DNA from: Methylococcaceae bacterium NSM2-1 | GTDB taxonomy: Bacteria > Pseudomonadota > Gammaproteobacteria > Methylococcales > Methylomonadaceae | Reading direction: 5' to 3' | Assembly (NCBI GenBank): GCA_002256705.1 | Contig: NQJI01000105.1 | Span: 1 to 5,775, forward strand | Length of the DNA stretch: 5,775 nt | Notes under the pieces: generated by a model | The model's database searches: none | Told to the model about the DNA's origin: nothing | Seen by the model: the letters and a program-made list of their open reading frames with translations, nothing else | Program-made: the position numbers and the translations under genes | Part shown: piece by piece, positions 1 through 5,426 of the stretch | Position numbering within the stretch: position 1 is the first letter of the stretch | How the letters are laid out: every line of letters starts with the position of its first letter

Positions 1-1
1 G

Positions 2-367
2 GTTGCCTTGAACCGTTTTTACTATTACCAGCATCGACTGGAAGATGCGTTGAATGCAACCCTTAAAGCCCTGGCTGTCATAAGGCCTTTGATCGGTTTT
101 CCTGAGGATTGGCGTGATTTGCAACAAAGCCATATCAATGATGCCCCTGTGGATTTATTAACTCAGGTCAGGTTGTATTTGTTTACGTTGAAAGCCATAG
201 GGTTTTTGAACATGCGTTTGGAGTATCTGGATGTGAGCCAGAGCATTTTTGAAAAACTGGTGGGATTGGATAGCAAGGATCGGATCGGGGCAAAGGGATT
301 GTTGGAATTGGTGGTCAATCGCAAAGAAGAATTGATTAAACCCCAAATTTTATCGAACACAACCTAA
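2..367 (+). CDS. TPR-like helical protein, C-terminal part (5' end outside window)
   Basis: The frame is open from the left edge to a TAA stop, giving 121 visible residues. The first possible start inside the window is a TTG at 8 with no ribosome binding site, and the preceding codons are open, so I read this as the 3' end of a longer gene. The protein has no cysteine or metal motif. It looks all-helical. Counted from the TTG codon, residues about 5-22 (YYYQHRLEDALNATLKAL) and 60-95 (ending in SIFEKLVGLDSKDRIGA) follow the spacing of tetratricopeptide repeats, with small residues and the F...L..D. pattern at helix B and the turn. TPR domains usually mediate protein-protein contacts. It sits 28 bases before the small membrane peptide gene and two genes before nifW, so a role in the nif operon is likely, but no specific function can be named. 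The TPR call is by eye. Confidence 0.72.
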   Translation, partial: VALNRFYYYQHRLEDALNATLKALAVIRPLIGFPEDWRDLQQSHINDAPVDLLTQVRLYLFTLKAIGFLNMRLEYLDVSQSIFEKLVGLDSKDRIGAKGLLELVVNRKEELIKPQILSNTT

Positions 368-395
368 GCAAAATTTTTATTAACGGAGCAAGATC

Positions 396-506
396 ATGTT
401 TAAAGAGATAACTGATTCAATACTGACCATCATAGGCTTAGTGGCATTTATTATTCTGGCGATCTACCTTTTAAATCAGGATCCCTCTTTAGTCGGCCCC
501 ATTTAA
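396..506 (+). CDS. 36-residue single-pass membrane peptide in nif operon
   Basis: This short ATG-to-TAA frame encodes 36 residues. Residues about 8-26 are strongly hydrophobic (SILTIIGLVAFIILAIYLL), a good length for one transmembrane helix. A charged N-terminus (MFKEITD) precedes it and a short polar tail ending in VGPI follows. A GGAG ribosome binding site at 385-388 lies 7 bases before the ATG, as good as the site before nifW. The gene fills the gap between the TPR-like gene (28 bases upstream) and nifW (16 bases downstream) and shares their strand. I do not recognise the family. Possible roles are a small subunit or anchor of a membrane complex, or a stabiliser of a larger membrane protein, but nothing in the sequence chooses between them. 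A chance open frame is unlikely because of the strong binding site, the clean hydrophobic segment and the operon-like spacing. Confidence 0.68.
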   Translation: MFKEITDSILTIIGLVAFIILAIYLLNQDPSLVGPI

Positions 507-522
507 TTACCGGAGAACACCC

Positions 523-837
523 ATGAGTTTTGAAGAAGAAATGGAAGAACTGGAATCAGCGGAAGACTTCCTACAGTATTTTCAACTGGACTATGTGCCA
601 AGCGTGGTGCACGTCAACCGCTTGCATATACTGCAACGTTTTCATGATTATTTACAAAAAGCCGGTGATGACATGCCTGAAAATGAACCGGCAAAGCGGG
701 CTGTCTACAGTAAATTGCTGATGCGAGCCTATCAGGATTTTGTCGAGTCCGATGCCCAAACGGAAAAAGTGTTTAAGGTATTTTCCATGGGCGAGCCGCA
801 AACGGCGTTTGTTTCCTTAAGCGATATAAAAATATGA
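523..837 (+). CDS. nifW: NifW, nitrogenase stabilizing/protective protein
   Basis: The product has 104 residues, near the usual 100-115 for NifW. The N-terminal half carries the family pattern: an acidic stretch, then ESAEDFLQYFQLDYVPSVV, then VNRLHILQRFHDYL at about residues 30-44. The C-terminal half has YSKLLMRAYQDFVES and a short final strand-like segment. NifW is a small cytoplasmic protein that associates with the MoFe component of nitrogenase and is needed for its full activity, with proposed roles in late MoFe maturation and oxygen protection. The exact biochemistry is unsettled. The start is supported by GGAG at 512-515, 7 bases upstream. The stop overlaps the nifZ start as ATGA, and the order nifW-nifZ-nifM matches Azotobacter-type clusters. 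No truncation or odd feature is visible. Confidence 0.95.
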   Translation: MSFEEEMEELESAEDFLQYFQLDYVPSVVHVNRLHILQRFHDYLQKAGDDMPENEPAKRAVYSKLLMRAYQDFVESDAQTEKVFKVFSMGEPQTAFVSLSDIKI

Positions 838-1313
838 AACCCGATCGCTTCGACGAAGGCCGGTTTGAATTTGGTGAATCCGTTCGGGTCACCAGAAACG
901 TCCGTAATGATGGCACTTACCCCGGTATGGAAGTGGGTGCTTTATTGATTCGCCGGGGCAGTGTGGGCAATGTCATTGAAGTGGGCACTTTTCTACAAGA
1001 TCAGGTCATTTTTACCGTGCATTTTTTGAATCATGGAAGGATGGTGGGTTGCCGGCTGGAAGAGTTGATTGGTGCGGATGAACCCTGGAACCCCAGCCGC
1101 TTCGAGTTTAGAGACAAGGTTGTATGTAATATTGATTTAGGAGTGCAGGGTAACGTTTTGTTTGCAAAAGGTACCGAAGGAGAAGTTTTCAAGGTGCTCA
1201 GAGACAGTGAACAGATTCAATATCATGTTGCTTTTCAGGGTAGAACCTTGCAAGTACCCGAGTCAGCGCTCTCTCCTGCACACCCTGAATCATTCAATGA
1301 GCCAGAGGTTTGA
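834..1313 (+). CDS. nifZ: NifZ, MoFe-protein P-cluster maturation factor
   Basis: The product has 159 residues, typical of NifZ. It shows two related beta-rich modules: residues about 11-78, with GESVRVTRNVRNDGTYPG, RRGSVGNVIEVGTFLQDQ and VGCRLEELI, and residues about 90-148, with RDKVVCNIDLGVQGNV, KGTEGEVFKV and GRTLQVPESAL. The phrase VRNDGTYPG followed by LLIRRGSVG is a strong family signature. In Azotobacter, NifZ acts with NifH in forming the second P-cluster of the MoFe (NifDK) tetramer. The gene overlaps nifW by 4 bases (ATGA) and has no clear ribosome binding site of its own, since the preceding bases are A/T-rich, so translation is probably coupled to nifW. One base separates its stop from nifM. 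Confidence 0.95.
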   Translation: MKPDRFDEGRFEFGESVRVTRNVRNDGTYPGMEVGALLIRRGSVGNVIEVGTFLQDQVIFTVHFLNHGRMVGCRLEELIGADEPWNPSRFEFRDKVVCNIDLGVQGNVLFAKGTEGEVFKVLRDSEQIQYHVAFQGRTLQVPESALSPAHPESFNEPEV

Positions 1314-1314
1314 T

Positions 1315-2163
1315 ATGAACTCGTCTACCAAATCTGCCCAGACTGATCCTTATGCTTTGTTAAGAGCTGCACTGACGCTTTTCAAAAAAACACCTGGTGA
1401 ATTGCAGGAGGCTGAATTAAGGCAAGCAGAAGTTCAGGCCATCAATGAATTCAAAATCGAAAACCGGATTCTGAATGCGCCTGAAGCTGGGGCGGTGATT
1501 ATTTCCGATAAGGAATTACAGGCGGCTTACCAGGAAATCCGCGATCGTTATGAGGATGATGAGTCGTTTTTCAGTGACCTGGAAAAAAATCATCTTGACA
1601 AGGATACCCTGAGCGCAGCACTTTATCGTCAGTGCAGGGTCAATGTAATCATGGAGCTGATAGCTTCACGTGCACCCGATGTCAGCGAAGTAGAGATAGG
1701 CATTTATTACCATTTACATGCAGAGCAATTTAATCGTCCTGAACAGCGTGAAGCCAGCCATATATTTATCAGTATCAATCCTGACTATCCCGAAAATACT
1801 CGCGAAACTGCATTTTCGAGAATGCAGGAAATCAGTGAAAAACTGCAAAAGAAACCCTATAAATTTGCTGAATTGGCATTAAAACATTCTGAATGTCCGA
1901 CTGCGCTGCAAGGTGGCGTATTGGGCTTGGTGCCCCGCGGCAAGCTTTATCCGGAATTGGACGCCGCGCTGTTTAGCATAAAAGCAGGTGAAGTGAGTCA
2001 AATTGTCGAATCGGAAATAGGTTTCCACCTCGTTTTGTGCAAGCAAATACAAAGAGCTGAAACTTTATCGTTACAAAAAGCAACACCGAAAATACGTCAA
2101 CTAATGAAAGAACGTTCGCGGCGAACTTGTCAGCGCGCATGGTTAGCCAGTTTACCTAACTGA
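1315..2163 (+). CDS. nifM: NifM, parvulin-type prolyl cis-trans isomerase for NifH
   Basis: The ATG at 1315 gives 282 residues, close to known NifM proteins of about 290. It has an AGAGG binding site at 1304-1308, 6 bases upstream, and starts one base after the nifZ stop. The same frame is open back to 1162, but that extension lies inside nifZ and is not expected to be used. Residues about 1-125 form a helical, SurA/PrsA-like N-terminal region. Residues about 145-245 are a parvulin (PpiC) domain, with EASHIFISI, FAELALKHSECPTALQGG, GLVPRGKLYPELDAALF and ESEIGFHLVLC. The C-terminus is basic. No signal peptide is visible, which fits a cytoplasmic protein. In Azotobacter and Klebsiella, NifM is needed for stable, active Fe protein (NifH), presumably by isomerising prolines. 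Other parvulins share the fold, but gene order makes NifM the firm choice. Confidence 0.94.
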   Translation: MNSSTKSAQTDPYALLRAALTLFKKTPGELQEAELRQAEVQAINEFKIENRILNAPEAGAVIISDKELQAAYQEIRDRYEDDESFFSDLEKNHLDKDTLSAALYRQCRVNVIMELIASRAPDVSEVEIGIYYHLHAEQFNRPEQREASHIFISINPDYPENTRETAFSRMQEISEKLQKKPYKFAELALKHSECPTALQGGVLGLVPRGKLYPELDAALFSIKAGEVSQIVESEIGFHLVLCKQIQRAETLSLQKATPKIRQLMKERSRRTCQRAWLASLPN

Positions 2164-2192
2164 CGTTACACATGTTCAATAGGAATACAATT

Positions 2193-2256
2193 CACGAAAG
2201 GTACGAAAAAATGAATGGAGTAGTTTGTCCACGAAAAACACAAAAGACACGAAAGG
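2193..2256 (+). repeat. Tandem-like 9-base units (cacgaaaaa type), forward side
   Basis: Five units of 9 bases occur between nifM and clpX: cacgaaagg (2193), tacgaaaaa (2202), then, after a 19-base interruption, cacgaaaaa (2230), cacaaaaga (2239) and cacgaaagg (2248). The last three, with the preceding gtc, form the left arm of the inverted repeat described separately. From memory, cacgaaa-type units are a recurring intergenic motif in environmental bacterial genomes, but I cannot search for that here. No function is evident. Confidence 0.75.
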
Positions 2257-2364
2257 TGATAAATAATTTAATATTTTGTATCAAGTGAATCCACCAGTTT
2301 GGTAACGATTTACAGCTGGTCATTTCTTTTAAAAATTTTCGTGCTTTTCGTGTTTTTCGTGGAC
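2227..2364. repeat. Imperfect 30-bp inverted repeat upstream of clpX
   Basis: The left arm at 2227-2256 (gtc plus three 9-base units) pairs with the right arm at 2335-2364 (attttcgtg, cttttcgtg, tttttcgtg, gac). Without gaps, 25 of 30 positions pair. The outer 15 bases (gtccacgaaaaacac) match except for phase slippage after the third base of unit two. The 78-base interior at 2257-2334 is A/T-rich and has no usable open frame. In RNA this would be a long stem in the leader between nifM and clpX. There is no transposase, so it could be a non-autonomous palindromic element. It has no T-run typical of an intrinsic terminator. The whole 2164-2394 gap shows nothing else I can support. Confidence 0.8.
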
Positions 2365-2394
2365 GGCCATTAACATTAATCAGAGGAATTATTT

Positions 2395-3672
2395 ATGAGC
2401 GATAAAGAAATCAAACACTGTTCCTTTTGCGGCATAGCTCAATCCTCTACAGTACCCTTGATTGCAGGTAGTGATGGCACTATTTGTGGCGATTGTGTTT
2501 TATTAGCCAATCAGGTTGTCAGTAACTGGAGCCGGAAAAAAGAGCTTTCAGAAATGCAGGGACCGCTGCCTATCCCGGCAAAGATAAAGGCGCATCTTGA
2601 TCAATACATTATCGGTCAGGACCTGGCTAAAGAAATTCTGTCCGTTGCTGTTTATAACCATTACAAACGGCTCAGGCATGAAAGCGGCGACGCCGGACTG
2701 GGTGAGTTTGATAAAGATGTCGAAATCGGCAAATCCAATATTCTGTTGATTGGTCCTTCCGGTACAGGCAAGACATTATTAGCCAGCACCCTGGCCAAAA
2801 TTGTCGGCGTCCCCTTTGTCATCGCTGATGCCACAACGCTGACTCAGGCAGGTTATGTGGGTGATGATGTAGAAAATATTCTGGTCAGATTACTGGATGT
2901 CGCTGAAGGCAATATGGCCAATGCCGAATGGGGCATTGTTTATATCGATGAAGTTGACAAGATTGCCCGCAGTTCGGAACAACAAACCGGAACGCGTGAT
3001 GTTTCCGGTGAAGGTGTGCAGCAGGCTTTACTGAGATTAGTCGAAGGGTCTCATGTTAAGGTTTCCGGAAAAGGTCAGCGTAACAAGGACGGTGAAACTA
3101 CTATGGACACACGCAACATTCTGTTTATTGCCGGCGGTTCATTTCCTGGCCTGGAAAAACATGTCGAAAAACGCCTGGTACCTACGAATTCAGCGATCGG
3201 ATTCCATGCTGAAGTGAACAATCCGGCTGATAAGCCCGCACTTGAAGCCATGCTGAATGCCACACAACCGAGTGATTTGCGTAAATTCGGCTTGATTCCC
3301 GAGTTTATTGGCCGTTTTCCGGTGTTGGCGCCGCTGGAACCTCTGGATATAGATGCATTGATCAAGGTGTTAACCGAACCTAAAAATGCCCTGGTTCGCC
3401 AGTATCAACAATTGTTTGCCTACGAAGGTGTGGAACTGAAGTTTGAACCCGATGCCCTGGTTGAAATAGCCAAAAAAGCCATAGAACGTGAAACCGGAGC
3501 ACGCGGATTACGAAGCATCATGGAACAGATCTTAAGAAAAACCATGTTTGATATTCCTTCCAGTGATGATATTGAGCAATGCATTGTAGATGCCGAAGTC
3601 GTCAGAGGGGAAGGCGGAATCAGATTGGTTAAAAAACCAGAAATCAAACTCAGACAACAGGCCGGAACGTAG
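2395..3672 (+). CDS. clpX: ClpX-type AAA+ unfoldase, nif-cluster paralogue
   Basis: The 425-residue product matches the length of ordinary ClpX and has every main part in order. The N-terminal zinc domain has C9, C12, C31 and C34. The AAA+ core has Walker A GPSGTGKT (120-127), pore-1 GYVG (153-156), Walker [10 protein letters not shown] (181-189), the IGF loop for ClpP binding (268-270), the arginine-finger motif EFIGR (303-307) and sensor-2 GARGLRS (368-374). It should unfold proteins and, because IGF is kept, feed them to ClpP. In A. vinelandii the nif-linked ClpX2 has been reported to control NifB and NifEN levels during nitrogen fixation, so a similar role is inferred. The pore-2 loop is unlike that of housekeeping ClpX. 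An AGAGGA site at 2382-2387 supports the ATG at 2395. The TAG stop lies within the first bases of a palindromic repeat. Different intergenic repeats flank the gene on each side. Confidence 0.95.
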   Translation: MSDKEIKHCSFCGIAQSSTVPLIAGSDGTICGDCVLLANQVVSNWSRKKELSEMQGPLPIPAKIKAHLDQYIIGQDLAKEILSVAVYNHYKRLRHESGDAGLGEFDKDVEIGKSNILLIGPSGTGKTLLASTLAKIVGVPFVIADATTLTQAGYVGDDVENILVRLLDVAEGNMANAEWGIVYIDEVDKIARSSEQQTGTRDVSGEGVQQALLRLVEGSHVKVSGKGQRNKDGETTMDTRNILFIAGGSFPGLEKHVEKRLVPTNSAIGFHAEVNNPADKPALEAMLNATQPSDLRKFGLIPEFIGRFPVLAPLEPLDIDALIKVLTEPKNALVRQYQQLFAYEGVELKFEPDALVEIAKKAIERETGARGLRSIMEQILRKTMFDIPSSDDIEQCIVDAEVVRGEGGIRLVKKPEIKLRQQAGT

Positions 3673-3744
3673 GGGCAAACCCTTATGGTTGCCCTATTGA
3701 AAATATTCCTTATTTACAGGGCAACCACAAGGGTTTGCCCCTAC
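3669..3744. repeat. 27-bp near-perfect inverted repeat at the 3' end of clpX
   Basis: The left arm 3669-3695 and right arm 3718-3744 are reverse complements at 26 of 27 positions. The outer bases are gtaggggcaaaccctt and aagggtttgcccctac, and the single mismatch falls in the middle of the arm. The 22-base loop at 3696-3717 is A/T-rich. The clpX stop codon TAG (3670-3672) lies inside the left arm. The right arm is not followed by a T-run, so this is not a standard intrinsic terminator, although so strong a stem could slow transcription or protect the upstream 3' end. Arms of the gtaggggc...gcccctac type recall dispersed palindromic intergenic repeats in environmental bacteria (from memory). 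The remaining bases to the next gene (3745-3791) show only a weak ribosome binding site. Confidence 0.9.
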
Positions 3745-3791
3745 ATTTGTCCATTAACTTATCTCGAACTCAGCCAAAAAATGAGAACCCT

Positions 3792-4406
3792 ATGAAAACC
3801 GAAGACAAAATCCGCAATCAACTGGCAGCCAACCCCATCATCATTTACATGAAAGGCATACCGAGTAATCCGCAGTGCGGATTTTCAGCCAAATCGGTAG
3901 GTATACTGAGCGCGACCAACATTCCTTATGCTTATGTGAACGTGCTGGAAGCGCCCTTCATTCGTGAAAAATTGCCCAGCATTTCTCACTGGCCGACCTA
4001 TCCGCAGCTGTTTGTTAACGGTGAACTGGTCGGCGGTTGCGACATCATAGAAGAAATGTCCAACAATGGCAGTTTGTTACCTTTATTAAAATCCGCAGCC
4101 CCTAAAAAGGCAGAAGCTGCAAAAGAGTCATTAACTACCCTTGAGGTTGAACAACTGGTGCAGCAAGGCATTCCTGACGCAAAAGTACTGGTCGAAGGCG
4201 AAGGCTGTGATTTATTGATCATCGTTGTCAGCGAACAATTCACTGACCTGGCCCTGGTTAAAAAACAGCAATTGGTTATGGCAACATTGAAAGAACCTCT
4301 GGCTTCGGGAAGACTCCACGCGGTCAGCGTTAAGGCTTATACCCCGGATGAATGGCAGGACAAGCAGATAAGCAAGGAACAAGGACTGCTGCAAATACAG
4401 TATTAA
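3792..4406 (+). CDS. Monothiol glutaredoxin (CGFS) fused to BolA domain
   Basis: The product has 204 residues and two domains. Residues about 3-100 are a class II monothiol glutaredoxin (Grx4/GrxD type): glutathione-contacting K21 in YMKG, active site CGFS at 29-32, then WPTYPQLFVNGELVGGCDI at 67-85. An Ala/Lys-rich linker (about 101-113) leads to a BolA/IbaG-type domain (about 115-190) with LVEGEGCDLLIIVVS, LHAVSVKAYTPDEW and the conserved H176. CGFS glutaredoxins and BolA proteins form complexes bridging [2Fe-2S] clusters and act in iron-sulfur delivery, so fusion gives a fixed 1:1 carrier. Sited between clpX and nifF, it probably serves cluster supply to nitrogenase or its assembly factors (inference). 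The ATG at 3792 starts at the domain boundary and has a weak TGAGA site at 3782-3786. An in-frame TTG at 3735 lies inside the repeat and lacks a site. Confidence 0.92.
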   Translation: MKTEDKIRNQLAANPIIIYMKGIPSNPQCGFSAKSVGILSATNIPYAYVNVLEAPFIREKLPSISHWPTYPQLFVNGELVGGCDIIEEMSNNGSLLPLLKSAAPKKAEAAKESLTTLEVEQLVQQGIPDAKVLVEGEGCDLLIIVVSEQFTDLALVKKQQLVMATLKEPLASGRLHAVSVKAYTPDEWQDKQISKEQGLLQIQY

Positions 4407-4451
4407 TAACTGATATTGCAGAACCATCCACTAAACAAATTTTATAACCTA

Positions 4452-4488
4452 TCCTGAAATTAAATCTTCAGGAGTCCATTTTATGTAA
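4452..4488 (+). promoter_or_regulatory. Small stem and start-stop codon pair in nifF leader
   Basis: In the 93-base gap before nifF, tcctgaa (4452-4458) and ttcagga (4467-4473) can form a 7-bp stem with an 8-base loop. The right half of the stem contains aggag (4470-4474), which looks like a ribosome binding site for an ATG at 4483 that is followed at once by TAA (4486-4488). The true nifF binding site GAGG comes just after, at 4491-4494. This could be a leader element affecting nifF translation or the remnant of an older start. It may also be chance, since the stem is short. I see no sigma-54 promoter (GG-N10-GC) in the gap. Confidence 0.3.
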
Positions 4489-4499
4489 GTGAGGACGTC

Positions 4500-5033
4500 A
4501 TGGCTAAAGTAGGTATATTTTTTGGGACTGATACCGGAAATACACGGCGAGTTGCAAAAGATATTGCAACGGCATTGGGTTCGGCTATTGCCGCCAAACC
4601 GGTAAATGTACGCAATGCCAATGTGACTGATATGCTGGCCTATGACACCCTGATTTTGGGTACGCCCACTTATGGCGAAGGCTTGTTGCCCGGCTTATCA
4701 ACCGGTAACGCCACTGAAAGTTGGGAGGAGTTTTTGCCAACGCTGGCAGGACAGGATTTTACCGGAAAAAAGGTGGCGATTTATGGGCTGGGTAATCAAA
4801 AAAGTTATCCTACTGAATTCGTTGATGCTGTGTTTTATTTATACGAGCAGTTTAGGCAATGCGGTGCCACAATCATTGGTAAATGGGCTACTGAAGGTTA
4901 TAACTTCCAGGCCTCCAGGGCAGTCGTTGATGGGCATTTTGTAGGTCTGGCCCTGGATCAGGAAAATCAGAAAGATCTCACGCCGGACAGACTTGAGGCA
5001 TGGCTAAAAATGCTGGCAAAGGCTTGGGATTAA
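4500..5033 (+). CDS. nifF: NifF, flavodoxin electron donor to nitrogenase
   Basis: The 177-residue product is a long-chain flavodoxin. The FMN phosphate loop GTDTGNT is at residues 9-15, the next flavin loop TPTYGEG at 55-61, and the third YGLGNQKSYPTEFVDA at 95-110. The segment LLPGLSTGNATESWEEFLP (62-80) closely resembles the NifF-specific insertion that separates nitrogenase flavodoxins from general FldA proteins. The C-terminal part has GYNFQASRAVVDGHFVGLAL (133-152). NifF carries low-potential electrons to the Fe protein NifH. The usual GLGDQ is GLGNQ here, a small change beside the flavin. GAGG at 4491-4494, 5 bases upstream, supports the start. The next gene starts 15 bases after the stop, so nifF and the Rieske gene are probably cotranscribed. 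Confidence 0.94.
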   Translation: MAKVGIFFGTDTGNTRRVAKDIATALGSAIAAKPVNVRNANVTDMLAYDTLILGTPTYGEGLLPGLSTGNATESWEEFLPTLAGQDFTGKKVAIYGLGNQKSYPTEFVDAVFYLYEQFRQCGATIIGKWATEGYNFQASRAVVDGHFVGLALDQENQKDLTPDRLEAWLKMLAKAWD

Positions 5034-5048
5034 CGGTCAGGATTGGCT

Positions 5049-5414
5049 ATGGCAAAACGGCAACACAAACCAGTCTGCACTCGTCATGAACTGCATGAAG
5101 CCAGCTATTTAACACGGAAAATCTGTTTTAAAAATCAGCCTGTTTCGGCCATTATCTTCGCTTTTGAAGACAATGCCTATGCGTATATCAACCATTGCAT
5201 GCACATGCACAGACCGTTAAACTGCGAACAGGATGCCATTTTTGATGACACCGGGAAATATCTGCGTTGCTCCATGCACGGCTTTATCTTTGATCCCAAA
5301 ACGGGAGAGTGCCAAAGCCCGGTTTGTTTTGGACAGCGCTTGCAAGCACTACGTCTGGAAGAAATTGACGGCACACTTTATTTTGCCGAAAAGCATCTGA
5401 CCCTCATCGATTAA
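5049..5414 (+). CDS. Single-domain Rieske [2Fe-2S] ferredoxin-like protein
   Basis: The product has 121 residues. It carries the Rieske cluster motif as C50-x-H52 (in NHCMHMHRPLNCE) and C74-x2-H77 (in LRCSMHGFIFD), 21 residues apart, followed by FDPKTGECQSPVCFGQRL, which is typical of Rieske ferredoxins and NirD-like proteins. No membrane segment or export signal is seen, so it should be cytoplasmic, unlike bc1-complex Rieske proteins. Extra cysteines at 59, 88 and 93 are not part of the standard cluster ligands. The ATG at 5049 is chosen because AGGA at 5039-5042 is 6 bases upstream; a TTG at 5043 in the same frame would sit directly against that site. It lies 15 bases after nifF and 12 bases before the RseC-family gene. 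It probably carries electrons in the nif context, but its partner is unknown, and Rieske potentials are usually too high for direct donation to NifH. Confidence 0.88.
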   Translation: MAKRQHKPVCTRHELHEASYLTRKICFKNQPVSAIIFAFEDNAYAYINHCMHMHRPLNCEQDAIFDDTGKYLRCSMHGFIFDPKTGECQSPVCFGQRLQALRLEEIDGTLYFAEKHLTLID

Positions 5415-5426
5415 ATGGTGATAGCC

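Noticed and set aside
1162..1314. N-terminal extension of the NifM frame by 51 residues
   Set aside because: The extension lies inside nifZ, has no ribosome binding site and no similarity to NifM. The ATG at 1315 has a good site and gives the expected family length.
2173..2190. Possible NifA binding site (TGT...ACA) after nifM
   Set aside because: The half-sites are separated by 11 bases rather than the required 10.
2290..2315. Possible sigma-54 promoter upstream of clpX (tggtaacgatttacagc)
   Set aside because: The required GG-N10-GC spacing is not met: the dinucleotide at that position is CA.
3075..3647. Minus-strand open frames within clpX
   Set aside because: They lie opposite a well-conserved AAA+ coding region, have low-complexity Ser-rich translations and no binding sites, so they are shadows.
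3669..3760. Intrinsic terminator after clpX
   Set aside because: The stem is very strong, but no T-run follows the right arm and the stem is far longer than a usual terminator, so it is better described as a palindromic repeat.
3735..3791. Upstream TTG start for the Grx-BolA protein
   Set aside because: The codon falls in the arm of the palindromic repeat, lacks a binding site, and the added 19 residues do not resemble a glutaredoxin N-terminus.
3781..3795. Four-codon open frame (ATG AGA ACC CTA TGA) overlapping the Grx-BolA start
   Set aside because: It has no ribosome binding site and is short enough to be chance.
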